Made by a program: the position numbers and the translations under genes. A stretch of 64,000 nucleotides of DNA. Origin: Theristus sp. LFF4_11 (taxonomy: Eukaryota; Nematoda; Chromadorea; Monhysterida; Xyalidae). Positions 21,301 through 35,618 of the stretch are shown here, piece after piece. Under the pieces are notes generated by a model, which was not told where the DNA came from, did no database searches, and saw nothing but the letters and a program-made list of their open reading frames with translations. The stretch's first letter is position 1; every line of letters begins with the position of its first letter. Location: positions 1-64,000 of the forward strand of contig JASANC010004853.1 in NCBI GenBank assembly GCA_030248135.1. The letters run 5' to 3'.

Positions 21301-24250
21301 CCCGGAGGACTACACGTTGGCGGACACCGTTCTACCGGGCGGGCAGCAGCACGCGATGATCGAGCTGCGGAGGGCGGAGTCGACGGTTGATGACACGAAC
21401 GCGCTCGACGGGGGGCAAGCGGCGTCGAATGAGGTGCCGTCGAAGTGCATCAAGTCGATCACGAAACTGGAGGTGCTCTGTCAGGTGAGAGCAGTTGCAG
21501 TTGGTTAAATTTGAAAATTTTGAAAATTTGAGTTGAAAATTTGAGAAATTCGTTCAAAGGTATTGATTTGAAAATGGGTTTGGGTTTGGTGAAACTTTGT
21601 CACCTTTTTTCATCGCATAATAGGGAGCATGCGAAACTGAATGACAAGAAGAGCGGATGTATCGGGTTTGGTTGTTATTCCAGTTAGCCTATATCGACTT
21701 CGAGGGTGTTTCGGACGGTGAATCGGTCAAGAGACTGCTCGGTCACGTAAAACCACGTCAGCTGATTGTGGTGCACGGATCGATTGAGGCGACACAAACC
21801 CTGCTGAACTATTGCACGCAAAATGGTAAGGATTGACGAATAGTACGTTTATGTTTTTAGATTTGAAATGGCGTGTGGATTGTTTGGATTTTTACAGGAA
21901 ACGCATTTCAGTCCTTATTCGATTCAAGCACATTGACTTGAAACTCAATCAAATTTGTTGAATTTAAAATATGCAGCAGCCAATCAACTTTAGATCCAAC
22001 TGGTTGGAAAGGGAAGTGGGGTGGCATGGAATAAATTCTAAAGAAAAAAGCTTCCAGGAATCGCGACCGGTCGATCGTTTTCAGCTAGAGTGGGTGAGGT
22101 GATCGATGCAACCATAGAATCGCACATTTATCAAGTTTGTCTGCCTTTTGGTTCATTGATTTGAGTTTTGAGTTTTGTTTGATTGGCTACATTTTAAAAA
22201 CCACACACTGATTGGCCCCCCTGACGCGACGCAGCCAACGGCCGTTCTGCAATGTAATGCAATTCTTTTTCATGGTTTTTAAATCATGTAGAGTATGGAA
22301 AATAAGTTGTGATTAATTTTGGTTTTATTTTCTTATTCCTTGTGTTTGTTGTGTTATAAGGCAAAAGAAAATCGGAAAAAGACAGAAAACAATTAAGTTT
22401 GGAACGTGTAGGGGGTGCACTGATGAGAAAACCTGCGCGTTGAGTGTCTGCACCTAATTTCGAAACACTCATGAGTCACTATTGTTCTATTTTGGTTGTA
22501 TTAGAATAAACGAGTTCCTGCGTTGGCTTGAGTGGTTTTTACCCTTGCGACTGTTCATACTTGTTCTAATTTTATGTGTATTTTTTATCATATGGTTTGT
22601 TTTCAAACTCACTAATTAAGTCAGAATCAATTAGTTCCTCTTGTACAAACTTTAGGTTTGTGCTATTTCATTATTCTTCTGGTTTGATTTTTCAACCTCC
22701 CAGACGCCATGTTAACCTTCGGGCATGGACCACGTCTACAGGTGCACGTGTTGCACCAGGTGGCGCACCTGCGGGTGTAAGCCACCAAATGTTTCTGGTT
22801 GGTAACCTGCGGGCAACCAGAACAACCTAAAGGTTGAAATTATCATTCCAAAATTCTTGATATGGCATTAGTATGGAAAATAAGTTGTGATTAATTTTGG
22901 TTTTATTTTCTTATTCCTTGTGTTTGTTGTGTTATAAGGCAAAAGAAATTCGGAAAAAGATAGAAAACAATTAAGTTTGGAACGTGTAGGGGGTGCACTG
23001 ATGAGAAAACCTGCGCGTTGAGTGTCTGCACCTAATTTCGAAACACTCATGAGTCACTATTGTTCTATTTTGGTTGTATTCCAATTGTGCGAAATTCAAA
23101 TGGCTGTGTTGTGGTTGTGGATATGGTTTGATGAATCAATCGCTATGCATGACAGCAGCTGAGCAACGTCGTTTACTTGTCGAAACCAAACAACAACGGT
23201 CCTGCACAGCCTGGCTGACGCTATATCTTGGTGCAACTTCTCACCTTTCCGCAGTGACGCGGCAACGAGGCAACAAACCAAAGAAGAATAAAACCACCGA
23301 CAAAACAAATCGCTTTGCCTCCTTGATTTTTCAGGTGACTTTAAGCGATCAGCTAATATCGTCCATTCTCTTTCAACGCGTGAAAGACGCCGAGTTGAGT
23401 TGGCTCGACGCGAAATTGGTGACGCGCAGCACGCAGTCTGGCATGGGCGTTGGCATGATCGGTGGTACTGCGGCTGGCACGACTGGGGCATCGGGGAGGA
23501 CGGACACAGACGAACGGATGGATGACGACCGCGCGTCCACGATCGCGTCGTCCGCGCATGCGGCCGGTGGTCGGTCACGCTGACGGATGGGGCTTTTTGT
23601 TTTCGGAGTTCTGCGCCTACTGAATGTGTTTGTAGACGTCTGATGGAAATCACGATCGATTACATGATGTGGCGATTTGAAAATTGTTTAAGTGGCTTTA
23701 GTGTCATTCAGGAAGGTTGAAGCGCGTCACTTCGCTACACATTCATGAAGCAAAAAAACAGCTCAGCTTCAGCGCGCTTCAGTTTCAGAACATGCGCAAA
23801 TTCATACGCACGTTCATGTTAGCGCGCGTGCATGAATGGGCTTTTAGTGCTGTTTCGGTCGTAGATCCCAGGGAATCGTGTCGTTCCCGTCAGGCTTGAA
23901 ACTGATTACCAGTCTAAATAAATCGTTTCTAATTTTTTTTTAATTTCGCAGGCGCTGCAATGCTCGACGAGAACGATCTGGAGAAGGAGACGCAAACGTT
24001 GGACGTGCTGCAGACGCACGCGATCCCGTCGCATCAGGCCGTGTTCGTGAACGATCCTAAATTGTCCGATTTGAAGCAACTGCTGAGGCAGCACGGCTTT
24101 CAGCCGGAGTTCAGCGCCGGCATTCTGTACGTGAACAATGTGTTCTCGATCCGAAAGACCGAAGCGGGCAACTTCCACATCGAGGGCACCGTTTGCGACA
24201 AGTACTACAAGATCAGGCAACTGCTGTACGGGCAGTTCGCGATCGTCTGA
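15349..24250 (+). CDS. CPSF2: CPSF2 (CPSF100), cleavage and polyadenylation specificity factor subunit 2
   Basis: Subunit of the nuclear pre-mRNA 3'-end processing complex, partner of the CPSF73 endonuclease. Seventeen exons join in phase: 15349-15420, 15869-16057, 16464-16604, 16959-17113, 17414-17531, 17675-17755, 18042-18134, 18239-18361, 18649-18756, 19230-19393, 19934-20027, 20123-20233, 21275-21484, 21684-21825, 22058-22134, 23335-23566 and 23952-24250. The result is 802 residues (human 782), collinear with animal CPSF2 from [12 protein letters not shown] to GQFAIV. It has the metallo-beta-lactamase fold with the inactive motif SYADIVH in place of HXHXDH, as expected for this pseudo-nuclease. 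PAGHMLGG and the beta-CASP segment ([27 protein letters not shown]) are present. Exon 16 carries a Gly/Thr/Asp-rich insertion. Introns host foldback elements, a hAT element and a direct-repeat element. All splice sites used are GT-AG. Confidence 0.97.
15666..15748. mobile_element. Foldback element, GCATTCATGAAG family (CPSF2 intron 1)
   Basis: Near-palindrome of about 83 bp whose arms read GCATTCATCAAGCAGTA and TACTGCTTCATAGATGC, with inner GTGACGCG and CGGTCAC words. Other copies lie at 19035, 40041, 52133 and 55938. No coding capacity. Confidence 0.8.
15749..15864. mobile_element. Half copy of the ATCAGCTGATTGGTTG foldback family
   Basis: It contains the right arm of the family seen complete at 32583: GCATGCATCACATGAC, ACCAACCAATCGGCTGATT, then AGTTCGACT. 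The left arm is not recognisable. It abuts the preceding foldback and ends just upstream of the exon 2 acceptor of CPSF2. Confidence 0.6.
16605..16958 (+). other. CPSF2 intron 3: open, in-frame, multiple of three
   Basis: The intron between exons 3 and 4 is 354 nt, exactly 118 codons, and contains no stop in the CPSF2 frame. It has a GTGAGA donor and a TGTCGCAG acceptor. Other CPSF2 proteins have no extra residues here (the exon join gives ..[12 protein letters not shown]), so it is treated as an intron. Retention would add 118 residues inside the beta-lactamase domain without a frameshift. Confidence 0.75.
19035..19134. mobile_element. Foldback element, GCATTCATGAAG family (CPSF2 intron 9)
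   Basis: Nearly perfect hairpin. The left arm is CGGCATTCATGAAGCAGTAT and the right arm ATACTGCTTCATGAATGCCG, with inner TAGCTATGTG..CACAGCTACG, and CTTAAG on both outer sides. This is the cleanest copy of the family. Confidence 0.9.
20353..21260. repeat. Older dispersed repeat interrupted by a hAT element
   Basis: Sequence at 20353-20421 (ATGGTTCTCTCAATTTCGG, then GTGGCCTCATCAGTGATGTG) continues after the hAT insertion at 21204 with CCCCTCTTGAACCACTTGAG. The uninterrupted version lies at about 34974-35075 (GTGGCCTCAACAGTGATGTG followed directly by CCCCTCTTGAACCACTTCG). Confidence 0.85.
20422..21195. mobile_element. hAT-type non-autonomous element with TAGGGTTGGCA ends (CPSF2 intron 12)
   Basis: A 774-bp element with ends TAGGGTTGGCAAAATACCG and CGGTATTTTTACCATGCCAA plus CCCTA. 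The duplication GTGATGTG is perfect (20414-20421 and 21196-21203). The interior has ACGGTAATTTTACCGG-type palindromic words and no transposase. The empty site is preserved at 35032-35039. Confidence 0.96.
22292..23080. mobile_element. Paired 211-bp direct repeats with 367-bp spacer (miniature terminal-repeat element or partial tandem dimer)
   Basis: Copies at 22292-22502 and 22870-23080 are the same length and differ at only about two bases, in AAAATCGGAAAAAGACAG versus AAATTCGGAAAAAGATAG. The spacer contains several potential hairpins, such as TTCTGGTTG..CAACCAGAA, CAGGTGC..GCACCTG and CAACCTAAAGGTTG. No TG..CA termini, tRNA-like primer site or target duplication is evident. Each repeat contains CTGATGAG and, 33 nt later, CGAAAC, the core words of a hammerhead ribozyme. 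It lies in CPSF2 intron 15. Confidence 0.75.
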
Positions 24251-24909
24251 CGATTCGGTGCGGGTGTTGCGGTGTGCGGCGGGCGAATGTGCGGCAACAG
24301 CAGTGATTAATTACCTGGTTGCTGGGACTGATGGGTGTGGAACATAAACTGGGTCGGCTATAGCATTCAGGATTCAGTGCGCTTTGACACAAGACTAGAT
24401 CTCTGTAAATCCAAATGATTGTGCAGCAAAACCAGCTTTTCAAAAGCCAGTGTTTTCTTGTTTCATATAACGCTGATGTTTTTGTCAATCTGTGCGCTGT
24501 TGTGTTCCCGTACTTATCGGCCGCACGCTGTATGTCGCTTGTTCCAAATTGTTTTTTCTTGTTGTTCATATTGCTGTTGTTGTCGTTGTGATACCGGTTA
24601 TTGTTAAAGATGTGCAGATTGGAAAGAAATAAAAAATCGAACTTTCGTTTGGATTGTGACATTGGTTCAACCAAAAAAGCGTCTGCAAAAAAGTACGCTG
24701 TCGGCTGTCAGATATTTTCTGTCACTGAATTGTATCTTAGCCCCCTTGGCTCCCAGAATCAACAACCAAGCACATGCAGTCTAGCTCTAAATTATAGGAA
24801 ATCAGCTGATTGGTTGGGTTGTTGTTGAGTAACCAACCAACTGCCCATCTAAATATTTGTTCCAGTTTGTTTGAAACAAAATTTTGTTTTGACAAAAAAT
24901 TCAATCACA
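24251..24909. other. CPSF2 3' flank and upstream region of the UBA-RING gene
   Basis: Holds the CPSF2 3' UTR with AATAAA at 24628, then a half copy of the ATCAGCTGATTGGTTG foldback family from 24777 (CAGTCTAGCTCTAAATTATA). No coding exon seen. Confidence 0.6.
24628..24633 (+). terminator. Polyadenylation signal AATAAA for CPSF2
   Basis: A canonical AATAAA lies 378 nt after the CPSF2 stop and upstream of the next gene on the same strand. It is the only AATAAA hexamer I noticed there. Confidence 0.6.
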
Positions 24910-27395
24910 ATGAGCGGAATGACCACACGACGACAATCATCGCTCGTCCATCAGCAAGAGCAAGCGAACCACGTTGGAAACGACGATGCGCCCAATAATG
25001 CGCGAAATAATGGTTGGTGTGGTTGTTTGCAGATCTTTGTGCAGCACGTATGCTCGTTGAAACCTGTCAATAGTTTCGCAGAATACAATGTATACGAAAG
25101 AACGAAACCGGGAGTTGCAATAAAATCTGTAACCACAAAAAAACGGGATGTTCAATCAAACTCGATACATTCGTTTTTTTCTGTAATTCGTTTCGCCTGC
25201 TTTATACTCTTCCTCAAAGTGACAGGTTTAAGCAAACGTGCGTTATCGAAGGTCCTTGTTGTTGCGTGCACACTGACTAGCACACGATAGCACAGCAGCG
25301 CACGAGTGTGTGCGTGTCTGCGTGTATTTGTAGACTATACAACGGTTGTGGTCAAACAGAGTGCACTGGTCTTCAAACTAGAACTTCGTTGCCACGTTCT
25401 AAAATTTGTGTTTCTACGCCAAAAGGTGTTCTGCTGATAATATTAAAATAATCGCAGTAGCTCGCACACCACCGATTTTTGCGGCGGAAGCAAGAAGAGT
25501 CCATCCATCAAGGAATCCAGCGTCGAGTCCTTCTATCGACACTGCTGCGGCCGTTCGAGTTCGCTACGAGACGCTCGTCGAGTTTGTGGTCGGTTGTTAA
25601 ATTTGGTTTTTGTTAAATCGTTTTCTTTAATTTGTAGCTTCTCGACGCTGGAAATTTGTGGGTCCACCCAGATCCATCCAACCATTCCACCGATTCCGGA
25701 AACCCAAAGTCCCAAACGTGCCAAACTTCGGTGGTTTTGTGTTGGGCCAAGGTGATTGGATGCTGAGCGTCCCGTGCCGTTTGTTGCCACAGTTTCTGTT
25801 CAACGCTGGGGTCACCCAGTTACCTTCATTTTAATGTGGTGGTTTTGTTTGAAAATTGTTCACCACAGTTTTGTGTGCCGTGGTTGTGTTTTCTTCGATC
25901 ATTGTCATCTAGAAGTCTGTCAGATCTTTTCCCAAACGTAACGAAACAATTCTGATCCAGAACGAAACGATGACAAAGGTTGCTTGAAAAAATGGAAATT
26001 TTGTGGAATTTTGTCATTGTTTCCAGAAAATCACCGGTTGCGTGGAGCCGAAAGTGTATCTGACGAATGCCGGCTGGGATCTGAACACCGCAGTGCATCT
26101 GTTTTATGAGTCTCCGCATATTGTCGAGCTTGATCAACACAACGCCACAAATGCCAGCAACAACAACGATCGTCCATCAACGTCGTCGTCGTCGACTGAT
26201 AGAAACGCGAATCTTTTGGTTCGCAGTTTTTGCGTTTTTTTTCGTTTTGATTTTTTAATCACAAACCGAGTTCGTCTGAAATAAGATACGTCAGAATGAA
26301 GAAGTCTCTGCGGAACTCTGTCGTTTTCGTGTTTTGACGTTTTTTCACAGAGTGCCGTCCGGTCTGGGTCCGGGTCGACCGGGTCTGAAACCCATAACAA
26401 AACATAGTAATTTGGTCTAGTCTCAGAAGACAAATACAATCAAATTATTTGGTAGATCTGTTGGGCGTTTTGCCATTTATTCGTTGTGTACGCCGACACC
26501 GTTTGGACTCGTCAGCAACGATCGGTGTCACAGACATTTGAAAGAATCACTTAAGAATACACATGTGATACACTTGACAAAACAACCAAACAACCTCAGT
26601 GAAGTAACAAACAGCAAGCACACGTTGTAGTTGACTCGTTTGTGATGCTGTTGATTTTGACTCCCTTGATTTACGGCCACCCATCTTCAACCAACACACA
26701 GGCACGCATATTATGTGGACACACTCGCGTGTGTGTGCTTGTGACTGCAAGTGTGAACATCACTATCACAATACGACACGATCACGATCACTGTCTTTTG
26801 ACTGGCCATTATAGCGAAGTGGTTTTGTTGCTCTCTGGATGGTTTTGTGCGTCGTTTTCTCATATTCATCGGCCGCTTTTTGGTGTCTGTTCCATTCAAT
26901 CATTATTTTTATCGTTATTCCCAGCGAACCCCGCCACGTCACAAACAGCCGCCAGTCGATGCCAGTCAACAGACGACGCCAAGCCTGACGTCATTCGTGA
27001 CGACACCTCGGACGCCACGTAGGCAGACAACGTTCAACGTTGGCGTACATTGTCCGTTGTGCTTCGACTCGGCCAACATGGTAACAGTGGAAATTGGCGA
27101 AACAAAGAAATCCATCCGCAAAACGTCGTGTATAGCAAAAACCAAGCAATCAATCAAACCGCAAAACAGATCTATGAGAAACCGCTGTATCTTGATCATC
27201 ACGTTTAGGTTCACCCTAAGTTAAGCCTTGCATACAAGGACAGCATTTCAGATTGTACATGAGGGCCGGAAAGTGCACGCGATGGAATGCGGCCATCTGT
27301 TTTGCTCCGGTTGCATGCCGGGAAAGGACAAGCAACAACAATGCCCGTTGTGTCGCCGCGCTATTGGCAAAGTCAGGGTGATTTATGTCAATTGA
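24910..27395 (+). CDS. UBA-like plus C-terminal RING protein, probable E3 ligase
   Basis: Five exons, 24910-25012, 25458-25588, 26027-26218, 26925-27080 and 27252-27395, join in phase to 241 residues. The middle carries a UBA-like three-helix segment, YETLVEFVKITGC..LTNAGWDLNTAV..FYES, of the kind found at the N terminus of UBX and FAF proteins, which binds ubiquitin. A Ser/Thr/Asn and Pro/Thr-rich linker follows. The C terminus is a compact C3HC4 RING: CPLCFDSANM, ECGHLFCSGC and CPLCRRAIGKVRVIYVN-stop, with an intron inside the RING. A UBA-like plus RING layout suggests a ubiquitin-binding E3. I do not recognise a named orthologue. The N-terminal exon is polar and low-complexity, so the start ATG is less certain than the rest. 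Confidence 0.8.
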
Positions 27396-30209
27396 CTTGA
27401 AATATCGCTTCTCGATTCACTATGCCAACATATGCCGTGGGTATTGCTGCCTCTTACCGTATTACCCCCATTAAACCCCCCCCCACCATTAATCCCCCCC
27501 CCCCCACAAATAATCCCCCATGGGGGATTATTGGAGACCTGTTTGAAACACATACCCAGCGAATTCAGTGGCTGGTTGCAGTGAAAATGATGAAATTGTG
27601 CTACCAAAGGCCCCCAAATGGGTGAGTTAATAGTAATTTCATTACAAAAGGCTGTTATAAAAGGAAATTTCTATGTAGAGTAGAAGTTTCTGCGACTTTC
27701 TTGCCTGCCATGCAATGTATTTTTGCCATTTTTCAACAAACCCCCACCCCTAGAATTTTTTTGTAAATAACCCCCCCCCCCCACCAATAATCCCCCCCCC
27801 CCCCACCAATAAACCCCCACCCCTAAAAGTCGCTGACGTATTAATCCCCCATGGGGGTTTATTGGGGGTAATACGGTATTTTCGAAATTGCCTGCCAACG
27901 TTTTTGTCTTTCTCTGCTTTGAAATGTTGATCTTTAACCATTTACCGATTTCTAGAAACCAATGTCACCACTGGTACTGGCCCAAATCACTCAGATCCAC
28001 AGTTTGCCTTACTGAAATTGAAAGGTAGTTAGAAATGGTTCTATAACACATGTCCAGAATTTTGATTTCCACTGTATAATTTCGAAAAACAGTTGTGTCT
28101 TATCGCTATTTCGTTGTTTTTTTAGTTTTTCGCAGAGTCTTACATACATCCGATTGAAAGTCCTAGTCTGACGACCATCACCATACTCGCTGAGCTCTTC
28201 ATTGTTGCTCTTGAAGGTTCAAGTCTTAAATGTAACACAGTTTGTCAGTCACAGTTTGGCACCCACACACACGCTGATATGATGTCGCAAAACGATATGT
28301 GCAACCACCGAAGTGTCTTGGTCTTCAGACAAGGACTTCACCAGCACAAAAATATTAGTGTTTTTTTGCGAATTCTTGACGTTACATCTTTCTTTGCAGT
28401 ATTGTGATTTTTCTTCGCTTTTGTGTTACTGTTGAGTTCATGCTGTTTTGCTTGTTTCCAACTTTTTGTGGCTGTGTGGCGAGTTGGCGCTTTTTTACGT
28501 TCAATTCGTGATGAGTCCAGGAAGGAAGTTCCTTAAACGCTGCATGGGTCTGTACTTTCTGGTACATACACCGTGTCAGGGGTTATAAACATTCATTTCA
28601 TTTTTTCAGCATGCGTTGGGTTCTTGGGTATATTGCTTTGTGTCGTGTGCGTTACTTATAATATTATCTTTCATTTTGGTCCCGGTTCTCTATGCCTTTG
28701 CACGCAGGGATAGGAAAAACGTTTCAAGAATCCGCGGGAATTCAAAATTGGGTTACGGTAGCTGACGAAAGACGTCGGATGACGTCATGCGTCTGGTTTG
28801 GTATCCGGCTTTTCCCCAACGCGTGAAACTTTTGTGCACGCGGTCTTCCTGTAACGATAATATTTAATATTATATTACTTATATTACCTTCACTGAATCC
28901 ATTGTTTTGGACATTTTTCATTAATGTGAATTTCATCCTTTTGTACTTGTTTCGTTTCCTTTTTTAAAATTCGTTTTCTGGATCAACCGTAAATTAGATG
29001 ATACGACATAACGTTTTCTTTGAGAAAACATTCGTGAAAATAAAGAATAGTAATTCAAAAAATATTATTATGGTCTTGTTTGTATTTTAAGCGTTTCTTT
29101 GAACGCTACTATATTTGGCCTTTTTTGGTACGGCTTTCTCCACGCCTGCTTTTGTCGTGCTGTGCCTGACGTTGATATGAAACGTTCAAGAATGTCGTCA
29201 ACTTATCCAAAGCATTTTTGCCGTTTTCCTCTCGTTTGCCAATTTTCAACTAAACTTGCACTGACTGTATGCTTAGCTTGTACAACAAGTGAGTGGTCTA
29301 CTGGGAGTGGTGAGTTTGACTATTTCTGACTGCTTTATAAAATAACATCGAACGCCAGAGTTAAAAAAGTCGAAAACGGTGAGAATTGTCCATCAGTACT
29401 GTACTTTTCAGCAAAGATCTATAAACTGCACACTGCACCTTGCAAACGTTGCGAAATCAGGTTGGTTGGTAAAATCGAAAAGTACGCCAAGTTTGTCACA
29501 CATCTACCCAACAACGGTGAAAAATCAATCACATCCACGTCCATCCGATCTGCATTTCCGACTATCCCGAATTTCGCGCGCTCTGAACGTCACAAAACAA
29601 GTTTTCCTGCCAGTGTGCATGATTGTCCGTGTGTTTGGTCGACGTGTCGTGCTCTCGTGGACTCTCCTAACGGAAAGGATCGCAAAATCCTCGATGAAAA
29701 TGCGACTCGCTTGCGGCTCAGGTGGATTTTTTTTTAACTGATGTTGTTTTCTTAGTTAACAAAAACTTTGTGACGTTTCTCACTTGGCTTGCTTGCTTGT
29801 TTGAGATGGGTGGAACATTGGTTGGATTTTTTTTAAATACAACCGCACGGTTGCCTGAGCCTATTTCACGGAGTACGGTATCCACCGGACCAGGTCTCGA
29901 CACGATCTCAGCGGAGACACTGATTCAGATTATCTTCAAAGGAACAGCTTCTTTTCTCATTTGGTATCTTTCCATTGATGTTCCTGAGCGTTGAAAACGT
30001 TGAAAGCGACTTCGTGTCAAGACTCCTCAAGACTAATGACAGTACAGCGTGCTTCGTTACCCCAATCAGTTGGTGGCTTGACGATTGGTTGCATTTGACA
30101 TCCTGGGTTCGCTGATTGGCAGTCAACAGCTTGATGCAACCAACCATTGTTTGAATCGTTCCGCATTTACCTGTGTGTGTTCTGTCGTCTATGTCCCTGT
30201 GTCGTGTGT
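27396..30209. other. Intergenic region between UBA-RING gene and fumarate reductase
   Basis: Contains the C/G-tract foldback element at 27455-27878. From 27879 to 30209 I see no exon I can support. There are AT-rich patches (TATTTAATATTATATTACTT near 28860) and unremarkable short ORFs. It holds the upstream region of the fumarate reductase gene. Confidence 0.5.
27455..27878. mobile_element. Foldback element with TACCGTATTACCCCC ends and poly-C/G arms
   Basis: Left end TACCGTATTACCCCCATTAA, right end TTATTGGGGGTAATACGGTA. Runs of 7-14 cytosines repeat inside both arms, along with the palindrome AATCCCCCATGGGGGATT. Both ends begin or end with TA, compatible with a Tc1/mariner-type target site, but a TA duplication cannot be told from element sequence with one copy. 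Confidence 0.75.
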
Positions 30210-34330
<4,121 letters not shown>

Positions 34331-35618
34331 GGACAATGTGTTTCGGATCATCGTCGTTTTTGGGCGCTAATGTGCTGTGATAGTTACAGCCACAGCAACG
34401 TCTGCATAGTATCTTTCTGCACAGTTGTATCTCGGCAACGCCAAGACTGAACTCTGCAACGTTACCCGGTGTTTAAAAACAAAACACTATTCGGTCTTTA
34501 TAATAGGTGGAACCTAAATGCATTGTTGTTTTGATTTTTCATTCGTTTTTGTTTCTGAAATTTTTGATCATATGAAAGTGTTTTCACTTATTTTTTTGCA
34601 ACTAGCTGATTGTTGATTAGCTGTGTGCAGATGACAAATCACGTGCCAGTATTTGAACGCAATTTTGCAATGGGTATCTCGGATGCGGCTATTGTTTGTC
34701 ATCAATCCGCAATTGGTCAGTTACGTGGTATTTTTTGTTACCGTGTTTTTCTTTGTCCTTTCAACCGCATTTTTTGTTGTTTAGTGATATTGTGTGTCGG
34801 TTGTGGTTGTGGTATGAACGACTTTCGTTTTCATATCAAACTTTTAATCAAAACTTTGCCCAAAAAACAAAACAAAAAAATAGCATTTCATCCTGCCAGT
34901 GTATTCTCGCTATTTCCAATCCACAAACTGGTTTGCAACGAAACCAGCCCCTTTTTTCAAGTCAACCAAGTTTTAGGATGGTTCTCTGTATTTCGGCCTA
35001 GCCAATACGCAGAAGACGGGTGGCCTCAACAGTGATGTGCCCCTCTTGAACCACTTCGAGAAAAAACAGAGTTGCAGAGCAAATCGTGTCCGTTTTTTTC
35101 CAAAAAATCAAGGTTGCAAAACGAATCAACAATTTCAGTGCTAGTGCAAACGGAGCAAAAGGCGGATAGAAAGATAGCGTAACTCCCACCCAAGAAGAGA
35201 CCCTCACACAAAGCATTTGGGGAAAGAAAGATCCGGAAAGAAGGGTCCCGTTGAAGTTATACTATTTTTTGCCACCTTTCGCTTCGTTAAAGCACTACTA
35301 ATCTTCACGAAAAACTGGAAAGAAACATACCGGGGTTCATGGTGACACAGTTTATGCTCTGACAAAAAAAAACAATAAACATCATCGAAAAAAACAAAAT
35401 CCTGAACACAAGCACCTCTTTTGGTGAAATGGACCACAAAACGCAAGTGAACCAGTTTACGATTGTTCATCGCGCTGAAAACGAAATTTCAACAGCAACA
35501 ACAAAAAAACAACAACAATAACCTCCAAAAAACCGTCAAACATCAGAACGGCGACAACGAAATTTCAACAACGACAACAACAAAAAACAATAACCTCAAA
35601 AAAATCCACCAAATCAGT
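34331..35618. other. Convergent interval between fumarate reductase and BARD1-like gene
   Basis: 3' flanks of two convergent genes. It holds the intact (empty-site) copy of the dispersed repeat at about 34974-35075, and CAACAACAAC-type simple sequence at 35490-35600. No exon recognised. Confidence 0.55.

Noticed and set aside
22411..22480. Definite hammerhead ribozyme call
   Set aside because: Core words are present but stem I does not close around the only GUC in the right order, so it is kept as a finding and not listed as an ncRNA.
28000..29994. Possible small genes, such as the 90-codon ORF at 29722-29994
   Set aside because: No homology, no credible splice structure and no conserved motif. 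Length is within chance for this base composition.
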